Part shown: positions 24,387 through 33,396 of the stretch, piece by piece
How the letters are laid out: every line of letters starts with the position of its first letter
Numbering within the stretch: position 1 is the stretch's first letter
Assembly: GCA_903953895.1 (NCBI GenBank)
Contig: CAJBLH010000065.1
Span: 1 to 64,000 of the forward strand
Reading direction: 5' to 3'
From: an uncultured Desulfobacteraceae bacterium
GTDB lineage: Bacteria > Desulfobacterota > Desulfobacteria > Desulfobacterales > Desulfatirhabdiaceae
Length of the DNA stretch: 64,000 bases
The notes under the pieces: model-generated
Told to the model about the DNA's origin: nothing
What the model saw: the letters and a program-made list of their open reading frames with translations, nothing else
The model's database searches: none
Translations under genes and position numbers: made by a program

Positions 24387-26783
24387 ATGAACGAAGCCGA
24401 AACCAGAGCCGAACACATCGACCCCGCCCTTGCTGCGGCGGGCTGGGGAGTGGTTGATGGCAGCCGCATCCGGCGGGAGTATCCGATCACGATGGGGCGG
24501 ATTGAAGGCAGCGGCAAGCGGGGCAAGGCGCTGACGGCCGATTACATTCTGGAGTATCGCAATACGAAACTGGCGGTGGTCGAGGCCAAAGCCTGGAACA
24601 AGCCGCTGACAGAGGGCGTCGGGCAGGCAAAGGATTATGCGGCCAAGCTGGCCGTTCGCTTTGCGTATGCCACCAACGGGCAGGGCATCTACGGCATCGA
24701 CATGCAGACCGGCACGGAAGGCGAGCTGCCCCAATATCCGACGCCGGATGAATTATGGAACCAGACATTTGCCGTCCAAAACGCCTGGCGGGATCGCTTT
24801 GCCAAGGTGCCGTTCGAGGATCGGGGCGGGTATTTTCAGGGGCGATATTACCAGGACATTGCCGTCGAGCGCGTGCTGACAGCGATAGCCGAGCAGAAGA
24901 GTCGCATCCTTCTGACGCTGGCGACCGGTACGGGCAAAACCTTCATCGCTTTTCAAATCGCCTGGAAACTGTTTTACAGCCGCTGGAACTTGACCGACTG
25001 GCAGACGGAAAACGAGCCCAGCCGTCGGCCCCGCATCCTGTTTCTGGCAGACCGAAACATTCTAGCAGACCAGGCCTACAACGCCTTTTCCGCCTTTGCC
25101 GAAGATGCGCTTGTCCGCATCTCTCCGGATGACATCCGCAAAAAGGGGAGGGTGCCAAAGAACGGCAGTATCTTTTTTACCATTTTTCAGACATTCATGA
25201 GCGGCCCTTTGCAAGACGGTCACCCCAGCCCGTATTTCGGGGAGTATCCGCCGGACTTTTTCGATTTCATCATTATCGACGAGTGCCACCGGGGCGGGGC
25301 CAATGATGAAAGCAACTGGCGCGGTATTCTCGATTATCTTTCCCCGGCGGTTCAACTGGGTCTGACGGCAACCCCGAGACGCAAGGACAATGTTGACACC
25401 TACGCCTATTTCGGTGATCCGGTGTATATTTATTCGCTGAAAGACGGTATCAACGACGGATTTTTAACCCCGTTTCGGGTCAAGCAGATTTCAACAACTC
25501 TGGATGAATATGTCTATACGCCGGACGACACCCTGGTTGAAGGCGAGATCGAAATCGGCAAGATTTATGATGAAGATGATTTCAACAAGATCATCGAGAT
25601 TATCCCCCGGGAAAAGAAGCGGGTCGAAATCTTCATGTCGCAGATCGACCCGAACCAGAAATCATTGGTCTTCTGCGCTAGCCAGTCGCACGCGCTGGCG
25701 GTGCGGGACATCGTCAATCAGCTCAAACCTGGCAGCAATCCGAATTACTGCCAACGGGTAACGGCCAACGACGGCGCACTGGGCGAGCAGCACTTGCGGG
25801 ATTTTCAGGACAACGAAAAAACCATCCCCACCATCTTGACCACATCGCAAAAGCTTTCTACCGGCGTGGATGCCCGCAATGTGCGAAACATCATCCTGAT
25901 GCGGCCGATCCATTCGATGATCGAATTCAAGCAGATCATCGGACGCGGCACGCGGCTTTACGACGGAAAAGACTACTTCACGATTTATGATTTCGTAAAG
26001 GCGCACCATCATTTCAGTGATCCGGAGTGGGACGGAGAACCGATGGAACCGGAAGCTTGCGAAAATTGTGGATGCTATCCGTGCCAATGCCAAATGGAAT
26101 CCCCGCTGCTATGTCCGGTCTGCGGCAAACATCCCTGCATGTGTAATAAGGAGCCTGTCTCTGAATTCAGAGAAGACCTCTCTCCTTTCAAAACAAAAGC
26201 CATCATCAAACTGGCCGACGGCAAGGAGCGCACCATTCAGCACATGACGGTCACCAGCTTCTGGCATCCGGACGGTACGCCGATGTCCGCCCAGCAGTTT
26301 ATGGAAGCCCTCTTTGGCAAGCTGCCGGCTTTTTTCCAGAATGAAGAAGAACTTCGCACCTTGTGGAGTGTGCCGGACACCCGCCGGAAATTATTGGAGG
26401 GGCTGTCTGAAAAAGGCTTTGGCAAGGATCAACTGACCGAAATGCAGAAAATCATCGATGCGGAGAAAAGTGATCTGTTCGATGTTCTATCACATGTGGC
26501 CTATGCGCGGGCGCCTCTGACCCGTGAAGAACGGGCCGAAAAAGCCAAAATCATTATCAGCACGCACTTTAACAGCAGACAGCAGATTTTTCTTTCTTTC
26601 GTGCTGTCCCATTATGTCAGCGTCGGTGTCGAAGAACTGGATCAATCCAAATTGACACCGCTGCTTCGGCTGAAATATCATGGCTCGATTTCCGATGCGG
26701 TTGCGGATCTGGGCCGTCCGGATGAAATCGGCCATGTGTTCTGCGGGTTTCAGAAATACCTGTATCAGCAGGAGGCGGCATAA
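24387..26783 (+). CDS. hsdR: Type I restriction endonuclease subunit HsdR (EcoEI-like)
   Basis: ATP-dependent translocase and nuclease subunit, 798 residues, close to the shorter type IB HsdR size. The nuclease core is ADYILEYR to VVEAKAW with Asp52, Glu66 and Lys68 as the D-ExK site. The SF2 helicase follows: ATGTGKT (about 179-185), DECHRGG (about 298-304), GLTATPRRKDNVDTY, and motif VI-like IIGRGTRLYDGKDYF. After the helicase comes an unusual Cys-rich stretch with nine cysteines (about residues 557-588), then the HsdR C-terminal helical domain. It starts 9 bp after hsdS. The R-M operon M-S-R appears complete and intact. Confidence 0.95.
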   Translation: MNEAETRAEHIDPALAAAGWGVVDGSRIRREYPITMGRIEGSGKRGKALTADYILEYRNTKLAVVEAKAWNKPLTEGVGQAKDYAAKLAVRFAYATNGQGIYGIDMQTGTEGELPQYPTPDELWNQTFAVQNAWRDRFAKVPFEDRGGYFQGRYYQDIAVERVLTAIAEQKSRILLTLATGTGKTFIAFQIAWKLFYSRWNLTDWQTENEPSRRPRILFLADRNILADQAYNAFSAFAEDALVRISPDDIRKKGRVPKNGSIFFTIFQTFMSGPLQDGHPSPYFGEYPPDFFDFIIIDECHRGGANDESNWRGILDYLSPAVQLGLTATPRRKDNVDTYAYFGDPVYIYSLKDGINDGFLTPFRVKQISTTLDEYVYTPDDTLVEGEIEIGKIYDEDDFNKIIEIIPREKKRVEIFMSQIDPNQKSLVFCASQSHALAVRDIVNQLKPGSNPNYCQRVTANDGALGEQHLRDFQDNEKTIPTILTTSQKLSTGVDARNVRNIILMRPIHSMIEFKQIIGRGTRLYDGKDYFTIYDFVKAHHHFSDPEWDGEPMEPEACENCGCYPCQCQMESPLLCPVCGKHPCMCNKEPVSEFREDLSPFKTKAIIKLADGKERTIQHMTVTSFWHPDGTPMSAQQFMEALFGKLPAFFQNEEELRTLWSVPDTRRKLLEGLSEKGFGKDQLTEMQKIIDAEKSDLFDVLSHVAYARAPLTREERAEKAKIIISTHFNSRQQIFLSFVLSHYVSVGVEELDQSKLTPLLRLKYHGSISDAVADLGRPDEIGHVFCGFQKYLYQQEAA

Positions 26784-26888
26784 ATCTCAATTGAAAAAGG
26801 ATCCACTCAAGAATAAATCATATATCCAGACCCTCATTCAAGGGAAAAAACAGCCGAGTCATTAACAGCTAAAGGTTCAGTCACCCCG

Positions 26889-28706
26889 TTGAAAAACACA
26901 TCCACATTTTTTAGGAACCTGCCCATCCATGTCAAATTGATGGTCAGCTATTCCTCCGTTTTTATCGTTACCGGTCTGTTCGGCAGCCTCATTTTTTATT
27001 TTACGATGCGCGACACTATCGAAACCAGCATTGAAAGCGAGTTGAACAATTCGACGATTTCCATCCTGAACATGGTCCATACGGCGGCTCAGAATGCCAT
27101 CCGGAGCTATCTGCGGGCGGTTGCGGAAACCAACTTGTTTCTGGTTCAAGATATCTATGACAAGTACCAGCATGGTCTTATTTCCGAAGCGGATGCCCGC
27201 GTCGGCGCCGTGCGCATTATTACCGGCCAGAAAATCGGAAAAAGCGGTTATCTGTACTGCTCCAACAGCCAGGGAGTCGCCGTCGTTCATCCCTTTCCGG
27301 ACGTTTACGGCAGAAGTTTTTTGGATCGGGATTTCACCAAGGAACTGGTCCGACGAAGAGAAGGATATCTGGAATATGACTGGAAGAATCCGGGTGAAAC
27401 AGAAGAACGTTCCAAGGCGATATATATGGTTTACTTCAAGCCATGGGATTGGATTATTTCCGTATCTGCCTACCGGGATGAGTTCAAAGACCTGGTCAAC
27501 GTGTCGGATTTCCGGGAAAACATTTTATCCCTGAAATTCCGGGAGAACGGTTATTCTTTTATATTGGACGGCAGCGGCAATATCATCATTCATCCCAAAT
27601 TGGCATACGGTCAGCCTTATGGTTTCAGCGATGAAAATATAAAAATCACATCCGAAATCATTCAGCAGAAAAGCGGCAAACTCATCTACACGTGGAAAAA
27701 TCCCGATGAGACGGAACGCCGCCAAAAACTGGTCATCTTCAACCATATTCCCGAGTTCGACTGGATCGTGGCATCCTCCTGTTATCTGGACGAAGTCTAT
27801 GCACCGTTAAACAGTTTGAAGCACATCGGATTGATTATCGTCCCCGTCACACTGCTTCTGGTCTTTCCCATCACCTTGCTGATAAGCGCCTCCATTACCC
27901 GCCCGCTGCGGACCCTCATGGACCGTTTCCATGCAGGGGCTGCCGGCGATATGAGCGTACGAATGGAGGTGAAAACACATGATGAGATCGGACATCTGGC
28001 TGGATATTTCAATGAATTCATGGAGAAACTGGCGATTTCCCAAAGTTTCGAACAGGAAATTCTGGATATCAGCCAGCGGGAACAGCAAAAAATCGGCCGC
28101 AATCTGCATGACGATCTGGGTCCGCATCTGATCGGTGTGGATTTTCTGGCCTGTGTTCTCGAGCAGAAACTGCTTGCCAGAAACGCCGGCGAGGCCGTGG
28201 ATGCCGCCAAAATTCGGGAACTGGTGGCCGATGCCATTCATAAGTTGCGCCGATTGGCCAGAGGCCTTTGCTCTGTGGATCTGGGAGATCAAGGACTGGA
28301 TGCGTCGCTAAGTGAACTGGCCGGATATATCGAAGATGTTTTCGGCATATCCTGCCGAATGCAGTGCGACGCCCCCGTGCGCATCGCCGATCAATCCATG
28401 GCAACCCATATCTATTATATCGCCCATGAAGCCCTGCACAATGCTGTCCGACATGCCGGGGCCAAAAACATCCGAATATTTCTTTTTTTTCGAGATTCCG
28501 ACTTGTTGATGAAAATCGATGATGACGGCTGTGGTATATCCGAATCGGTCCAAAGCGAGGGGATGGGGCTGAACATCATGAAATACCGGGCCCGTCGTAT
28601 CAATGCAGTGTTGTCGGTAAACGGCAAGCCGGGTTTGGGTACCGTGATCACACTTGAAATGCCCGGTTTTCGAAATCGTCAGGAGATGATCCATGGCCGG
28701 AAATGA
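26889..28706 (+). CDS. Sensor histidine kinase with tandem Cache domains (NarX/HisKA_3 type)
   Basis: Membrane sensor of 605 residues. An N-terminal TM (about 19-41) is followed by two periplasmic Cache-type modules, each with a GYLY/GYSF...HP pattern and a WKNP-ET segment (about 110-210 and 215-315). Then come a second TM (about 318-340), a HAMP domain, the HisKA_3 box REQQKIGRNLHDDLG with phospho-acceptor His407, and a HATPase (HEALHNAVRHAGA, DDGCGI, GMGLNIMKYRA). The start is TTG at 26889; a later ATG would remove the first TM half. Its stop lies inside the response-regulator gene. Cache domains often bind small carboxylates, which fits the downstream ligase and permease genes; the ligand is inferred. 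Confidence 0.93.
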   Translation: MKNTSTFFRNLPIHVKLMVSYSSVFIVTGLFGSLIFYFTMRDTIETSIESELNNSTISILNMVHTAAQNAIRSYLRAVAETNLFLVQDIYDKYQHGLISEADARVGAVRIITGQKIGKSGYLYCSNSQGVAVVHPFPDVYGRSFLDRDFTKELVRRREGYLEYDWKNPGETEERSKAIYMVYFKPWDWIISVSAYRDEFKDLVNVSDFRENILSLKFRENGYSFILDGSGNIIIHPKLAYGQPYGFSDENIKITSEIIQQKSGKLIYTWKNPDETERRQKLVIFNHIPEFDWIVASSCYLDEVYAPLNSLKHIGLIIVPVTLLLVFPITLLISASITRPLRTLMDRFHAGAAGDMSVRMEVKTHDEIGHLAGYFNEFMEKLAISQSFEQEILDISQREQQKIGRNLHDDLGPHLIGVDFLACVLEQKLLARNAGEAVDAAKIRELVADAIHKLRRLARGLCSVDLGDQGLDASLSELAGYIEDVFGISCRMQCDAPVRIADQSMATHIYYIAHEALHNAVRHAGAKNIRIFLFFRDSDLLMKIDDDGCGISESVQSEGMGLNIMKYRARRINAVLSVNGKPGLGTVITLEMPGFRNRQEMIHGRK

Positions 28707-29370
28707 AAAAATCAATATACTGATTGTGGAAGACCATCCCATATTCAGAATGGGGTTGCGGGAACTGATCAACCAGGAAGCAGATATGACGGTCTGCGGG
28801 GAAGCCGCAAGCGTACAGGAGGCCAGAAAGCTTCTGATGAACGTGAATCCGGATCTGCTCGTTGTAGATTTATCTCTAAAGGACAGCAGCGGTTTCGACC
28901 TGATTCAAGACATCCGCTCTCGAAGCGGCAGTAAGATACCGATCCTGGTGCTGTCCATGCATGATGAGACGCTTCACGCGCAGCGCTGCCTCAAAGCCGG
29001 CGCCCGAGGATACATTATGAAGCAGGAGGCAACCGTGTCGGTTGTCAAGGCAATCCGGAGGATACTGAAAGGATATCTCTATGTCAGCGAAAAAGTATCC
29101 AGCCGGCTCCTGGAAACCGTGGTCAGTCATCCGGATGCCATGCATGAAAATCCTCTGGATCATTTGACAAACCGAGAACTGGAAATTTTTCAGATGATCG
29201 GACAGGGACTTCATACCAGTGAAATCGCCGAACGGCTTCACCTCAGTGCAAAAACTGTCGGTACCTACCGCGAACGCATCAAGGCCAAGCTCGGTTTCTC
29301 CCACGGCATGGATATGGTGCGTTATGCCGTCCTCTGGGTGAGCCAAGGGGTCATCCCTTCAAAAAGCTGA
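28693..29370 (+). CDS. NarL/LuxR-family response regulator
   Basis: Transcription factor partner of the preceding histidine kinase, whose gene it overlaps by 14 bp. The 225-residue protein has a receiver domain (ILIVEDHPIFRMGLREL, phospho-acceptor Asp59 in LLVVDLSLKD, LSMHDE, GYIMKQE) and a LuxR-type helix-turn-helix (LTNRELEIFQMIGQGLHTSE, IAERLHLSAKTVGTYRERIK). It probably activates the acyl-CoA ligase gene at 29559, whose upstream region has a compact palindrome. Such a kinase/regulator pair beside an acs-like gene resembles the CrbS/CrbR arrangement that controls acetate use in other bacteria; the parallel is inferred. Confidence 0.93.
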   Translation: MAGNEKINILIVEDHPIFRMGLRELINQEADMTVCGEAASVQEARKLLMNVNPDLLVVDLSLKDSSGFDLIQDIRSRSGSKIPILVLSMHDETLHAQRCLKAGARGYIMKQEATVSVVKAIRRILKGYLYVSEKVSSRLLETVVSHPDAMHENPLDHLTNRELEIFQMIGQGLHTSEIAERLHLSAKTVGTYRERIKAKLGFSHGMDMVRYAVLWVSQGVIPSKS

Positions 29371-29373
29371 TGG

Positions 29374-29402
29374 AAATACCTTTTTGTAGGTAAAATACCT
29401 AT
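29374..29402. promoter_or_regulatory. Palindrome and direct repeat upstream of the acyl-CoA ligase gene
   Basis: TAGGTA (29387-29392) and TACCTA (29396-29401) flank AAA as an inverted repeat. AAATACCT occurs twice as a direct repeat (29374-29381 and 29393-29400). The cluster lies 157 bp upstream of the ligase start and immediately after the response-regulator stop. It is a plausible binding site for that regulator. Confidence 0.4.
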
Positions 29403-29558
29403 CGATAATTTCAATTTTTCCCTACACGCCTTTCATTCATATACCGATTATAAAAAACTCATTTATCCTGTAAATACTGAATGTAATTTATTGGATCATC
29501 GACCGTAATCCATCGCTATTCACCCGGTAACCTCTTAAATCATAAGGAGCAGGAACAA

Positions 29559-31109
29559 ATGAAGGATTTTTGTACCCTTAGGACAGTGATCACGCGAAAT
29601 CTGGAATATAACCCGGAAAAGATCGCAGTGATTGAAGGCCAGCGGCAGTTTACCTTTCGCGAATTTGCAGAGCGGACTCGCAGTATGGGAAATGCTTTAT
29701 TGAACCTGGGTCTGGAGAAAAGGGATCGTGTCGCCATTTTAAGTAAAAACAGTATCGAAAACGCCGAGACCTATTTCAGTATCCCCAATGCAGGTCTGGT
29801 TCTGGTCATGCTCAATTTCCGATTGGCGCCACCAGAAATTCTGACGGTACTCAAGGATTCACAGGCATCGGTGCTTATGGTGAACGAAGAGTATCTGGAA
29901 CACATCGAAAAACTCAAAGCGGACTTGGACTTCATCAAACAATTTATCTTTATCGGAGATCAGACCAAAACCCCGAGCGGATGGCTCCATTATGAAACGC
30001 TGATCGCTCAGACTCCTTCCCATGTTCCCACAGCGCCAGTGTATGAAGACGACCTGGCCATCCTGATGTATACGAGTGGTACGACCGGAGCGCCGAAAGG
30101 CTGCATGGGAACCCACCTCAATTTATATCATGTCGGCAGAAGCCTGACCCTTGAGATGAGGATGGATCAACACGATGTCGGGATTATTGCCTCTCCGCTT
30201 TTTCATGCCACCGGTGAAGTCGTGCTGATGAACGACATGTTCAGCGGTACGACATCGGTGATCATGACGATGTGGGACACCGAAGAGTTCATGCGACTTG
30301 TCGAGAAATACAAAGTGACCACAGGCATGATCGCCACCCCCATGCTCCTGTTTCTCGTGCAGAATCCCAACGCCGGAAAATACAATCTGAGCAGTATGAA
30401 AAAGGTGTTCTTTGCCGGAGCCCCTGTCACCCCGATCGTTTTTCAACAAGCGATCGAAAAATTTGGCAATGTTTTTCTGCATCTTTTCGGCACCAGCGAA
30501 ACCGTGGGTCAGGCAACGGTTCTAAGAATCGAAGATGTTACCCGGGCATTGGCGGAAGGGAAATCAGAAATTCTTTCCTCCTGTGGCCGGTCGTTTGCCG
30601 ACATGCAGAGCGAGGTTGTGGATGAAAATGACAAACCGGTTGCGCCGGGCGCCATCGGCGAAATTCGGGTGCGGGGACTGGGTACGACACTGGGATATTG
30701 GAACAAGGAAGATGCAACCAGGGAAGTTTTCAGAAATGGCTGGTACTATCCCATGGACCTGTGCCGAGTGGATGATCAGGGCTATATTTATGTCGTGGAC
30801 CGAAAAAAAGACATGATCATTACGGGCGGCGAAAATGTGTACCCCGCCGAAGTGGAGAATGTTCTCTACAAGCATCCGGCCGTCGCTCAGGCGGCGGTCA
30901 TCGGCACCAAGGATGAAAAGTGGGGTGAAGCCGTAACTGCACTGATCCTGAAAAAACCGGATGTGAATGCGACGGAAGAGGACATCCGGTCTTTCTGCAA
31001 GACAGAGATCGCCGGATACAAAGTGCCCAAGAAAGTGATGTTTGTGGATGCCCTGCCGATGAGCGCCAGTGGTAAACTGCTGAAATATAAACTTCGTGAA
31101 CAGTTTTAG
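29559..31109 (+). CDS. AMP-forming acyl-CoA synthetase
   Basis: Activates a carboxylic acid to its CoA thioester via an acyl-AMP, in the cytosol. The 516-residue protein has the AMP-binding motif YTSGTTGAPKG (about 171-181), LFHATGE, FGTSETVG, the ATP-site region YPMDLCRVDDQGYIYVVDRK, the hinge KDMIITGGENVYPAEVE and the C-terminal catalytic Lys in LPMSASGKLLKYKL. Length and motifs fit medium/long-chain or cyclic-acid ligases rather than the ~650-residue acetyl-CoA synthetases. GGAG lies 11 bp before the ATG. It is followed after 52 bp by an acetate/succinate-type permease and preceded by a Cache-sensor two-component system, which suggests a shared carboxylate substrate. Confidence 0.93.
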   Translation: MKDFCTLRTVITRNLEYNPEKIAVIEGQRQFTFREFAERTRSMGNALLNLGLEKRDRVAILSKNSIENAETYFSIPNAGLVLVMLNFRLAPPEILTVLKDSQASVLMVNEEYLEHIEKLKADLDFIKQFIFIGDQTKTPSGWLHYETLIAQTPSHVPTAPVYEDDLAILMYTSGTTGAPKGCMGTHLNLYHVGRSLTLEMRMDQHDVGIIASPLFHATGEVVLMNDMFSGTTSVIMTMWDTEEFMRLVEKYKVTTGMIATPMLLFLVQNPNAGKYNLSSMKKVFFAGAPVTPIVFQQAIEKFGNVFLHLFGTSETVGQATVLRIEDVTRALAEGKSEILSSCGRSFADMQSEVVDENDKPVAPGAIGEIRVRGLGTTLGYWNKEDATREVFRNGWYYPMDLCRVDDQGYIYVVDRKKDMIITGGENVYPAEVENVLYKHPAVAQAAVIGTKDEKWGEAVTALILKKPDVNATEEDIRSFCKTEIAGYKVPKKVMFVDALPMSASGKLLKYKLREQF

Positions 31110-31161
31110 TGTAGATCATCTAATTTTAAACGATGTCGGATTAATTGAAAAGGAGAAGATT

Positions 31162-31764
31162 ATGTCGTCCACTCAAGATCATGTTTTCGCAAACCCTCTT
31201 CCCGCCGGGCTGGGAGCTCTGGCAATGGCCTGCTTTGGCTTTTTTGCTTTATTGTCGGGCAGGGTTACCCATGACGCAGCACCGATATTGGCTGCATGGC
31301 TGATCGGCGGCTTTTTTGTTCAAATGGTCGTTGCCATTATCGAGTTCAGAGATAAAAATTTACCGGGCGCCAATGTGTTTCTGGTGTTTTCCGCCATTTT
31401 CATGCTGACCGGGGCCTTGAGCGTCAGTGCTAAATATTTTCTCCATAAGGCAGGCATGCCTTTCGACGCCACTATCGAAGGCTGGTTGTGGCTGGCCATC
31501 ACGCTGTGGATATGTATCGTACTGCCGTGCTTTCTGAAGAGCCCGAAAATACTTTTTATTCTGGGTTCTCTTCTGTGTGTGGCGCTGTTTTGTCTGATCT
31601 CACTGGATTTCGGCGTGGTTGCCGGAAGAGCTGCAATAGCCAAGACCGGGGCTTATGCCTTGTTGATCGCCGGATGTCTTGCCATATACCTGGCTGGCGC
31701 CATTTCGCTGAATACGCATTTCGGTAGGCAGATTCTGCCCATCACAACCCCTTTTATCAAATAA
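31162..31764 (+). CDS. satP: Acetate uptake transporter (GPR1/FUN34/SatP family)
   Basis: Six-TM inner-membrane carrier of 200 residues, of the family that moves acetate or succinate with protons. The N-terminus carries a variant of the family signature NPAPLGL, here NPLPAGLGALAMA. Six hydrophobic segments follow up to CLAIYLAGAISLNTHFGR. The ATG at 31162 is preceded by AAGGAG; an in-frame extension upstream overlaps the end of the ligase and lacks similarity. A strong terminator follows. Cotranscription with the acyl-CoA synthetase suggests the acid taken up is then activated. The family is clear; the substrate is inferred. Confidence 0.88.
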   Translation: MSSTQDHVFANPLPAGLGALAMACFGFFALLSGRVTHDAAPILAAWLIGGFFVQMVVAIIEFRDKNLPGANVFLVFSAIFMLTGALSVSAKYFLHKAGMPFDATIEGWLWLAITLWICIVLPCFLKSPKILFILGSLLCVALFCLISLDFGVVAGRAAIAKTGAYALLIAGCLAIYLAGAISLNTHFGRQILPITTPFIK

Positions 31765-31773
31765 TCCGCAATC

Positions 31774-31832
31774 CCGGACAAGGAAAAACAGATACTTCCC
31801 AACCAGAATCTTTTTCCTTGTCCGGACTTTTC
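31774..31832 (+). terminator. Rho-independent terminator after satP
   Basis: CCGGACAAGGAAAAA (31774-31788) pairs perfectly with TTTTTCCTTGTCCGG (31811-31825), a 15-bp stem around a 22-nt loop, followed by ACTTTTC. The loop is long but the stem is strong. It ends the ligase/permease transcript. Confidence 0.8.
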
Positions 31833-31973
31833 TAACGTACTGCTGCAAAAAACCAACCCCGGTAATTCTTTGATATTCACGTTGACAGGTTTGCTGTAAT
31901 ATGGCAGATGTTCATGCATATTCATTAAGCTGTTTTCATTCAATCTTTTCTTTTTTCATTTCTGAACGCATCG

Positions 31974-32759
31974 ATGCTGAACAAATTATTATCTCATTTT
32001 TCGCCGTTTTCCGCCGCCATCTTTTTTGTATTTGTCTTTGTCGCTATTTCGGTTGCCTGCCTTTATCTGGCAAAGAGATTCTGTAAATCGTTACTTTTCA
32101 ATCAGGTAACGGATTATGGTCAGATATTCGCCAGCGCCATTGGTGTAATGTTTGCCCTTATCCTGGCATTTGTGGCTGTCGCTACCTGGCAAAATTATGA
32201 CAAGGTGGATGACGGTGTTCATAAAGAAGCCAATTCCCTGCATAATGTTTACCGAAACCTGAGTGCATACCCTGAGCCGTTCCGCTCGGAAATAACAGCT
32301 CTGCTCAGGCAGTATGTTCAGTATGTCATTACTGATGAATGGCCGAAACAGTCCCAGGGGCTGCAGGATGAAACCGCCCATACACTCATCACGCGCATTA
32401 ACGCAGCAATTCTTTCTTTTTATCCTCACGGCAACAGAGAAATGGCTCTGCATCAGGAAACCCTGAGGAACGTGTGCGAATACAGAGGGCTGAGGCATGA
32501 CCGAATGACCGGGGGCAGGCCGAATCTTACTCCCTCCATGTGGATTACGCTTGTTGGAGGAACCATTCTATACCTGATTTTTCTTTGTTTCTTCGATATT
32601 TCCTGTTTCAAACACCATGCCTTCATGATCGGGATGTTCGGGGCTTTTGTCGCACTTGTCTACTGTCTGCTCATCGTCTACAATTTTCCCTTCACTGCTC
32701 CAGGCGCGATTTCTTCAGAACCATTCCAGAAATTGCTCGAATACTGGAAGATCGATTAG
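31974..32759 (+). CDS. DUF4239 membrane protein (bestrophin-like), paralogue B
   Basis: Integral membrane protein of 261 residues, function unknown. It is nearly collinear with the protein at 9791-10573: both share FSPFSAA, VTDYGQIFASAIGVMFALIL, FVAVATWQNY, KEANSLHNVYRNL, DEWPKQ and an identical-looking C-terminal block around KHHAFMIGMFGAFVALVYC. TM segments lie at about 12-34, 50-72, 190-212 and 218-238. It stands alone between satP and a YkgJ gene, without an obvious operon partner. Two close copies 22 kb apart in opposite orientation suggest duplication of a single-gene cassette. Confidence 0.8.
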   Translation: MLNKLLSHFSPFSAAIFFVFVFVAISVACLYLAKRFCKSLLFNQVTDYGQIFASAIGVMFALILAFVAVATWQNYDKVDDGVHKEANSLHNVYRNLSAYPEPFRSEITALLRQYVQYVITDEWPKQSQGLQDETAHTLITRINAAILSFYPHGNREMALHQETLRNVCEYRGLRHDRMTGGRPNLTPSMWITLVGGTILYLIFLCFFDISCFKHHAFMIGMFGAFVALVYCLLIVYNFPFTAPGAISSEPFQKLLEYWKID

Positions 32760-32866
32760 TACCCTCCTGAAAGTGGCATTATGCAGTCATCATGTGGTCT
32801 AAGTTGCCTGAAAAATGGTGTAAACAGTTCAAAATACCCTGAAAAAGATGAATAGAAGTGTAGGGA

Positions 32867-33313
32867 TCAGGTGAATTCAAGATAATCCATGGTTTTGGAC
32901 ACAATATCGAGAATGCGCTCTCGTGGATACAATGTTCCGTTTCCGATTCCCGGACACTCCTTCATGGCTTTTTCCCATTGCCGGGAGGCGCGCATCAGAT
33001 TGAACCAGAAAGGATAGGTCCGGCACTGGAGCGGTCTGACCGGATAAATCCGGCAGCCCTGATCATAGAACCGGCATCTGCCGTCGGCTTCCTCGGCAAT
33101 GCTGAAACCCGATGTGATCGGCCGCAGATGAATCCGGGTCAGATCGGATGCCGTCATCTTGAGAAAATCAGCCAGCATGAGGATTTCCGGATTGCTGATC
33201 CGTATGATACCGGGATCTCCTGTGCAGCAGGCACCGCAGCGCCGACATTGAAAACGAATTCCAGCATCGAAAAAATACGGGGGGCGATAGTCATTGTTTG
33301 GGTTGCATTTCAT
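32867..33313 (-). CDS. YkgJ-family cysteine-cluster protein
   Basis: Small protein of 148 residues of the YkgJ/UPF0153 family, thought to bind zinc or an iron-sulfur cluster. The core motif is FQCRRCGACCTG (about residues 22-33), followed by CRFYDQGCRIYPVRPLQCRTYPFW and a final Cys in KECPG, the full set of conserved cysteines. No TM segment. It is convergent with the DUF4239 gene and is probably a single transcript. Some relatives are linked to flagellar or metal-related functions; nothing here indicates one. Confidence 0.85.
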   Translation of the reverse strand: MKCNPNNDYRPPYFFDAGIRFQCRRCGACCTGDPGIIRISNPEILMLADFLKMTASDLTRIHLRPITSGFSIAEEADGRCRFYDQGCRIYPVRPLQCRTYPFWFNLMRASRQWEKAMKECPGIGNGTLYPRERILDIVSKTMDYLEFT

Positions 33314-33396
33314 ATGGGTTTCAATCTATAAAAAAACAGACGAGATCACGAAAAAACTTCGTGGCTTCGCGCATTCGCATGTGTAATTGTTTTCAT

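Noticed and set aside
29377-29402. NarL-type 7-2-7 heptamer site
   Set aside because: One heptamer fits, but the pair has the opposite orientation and a 3-bp spacing, so it is reported only as a palindrome.
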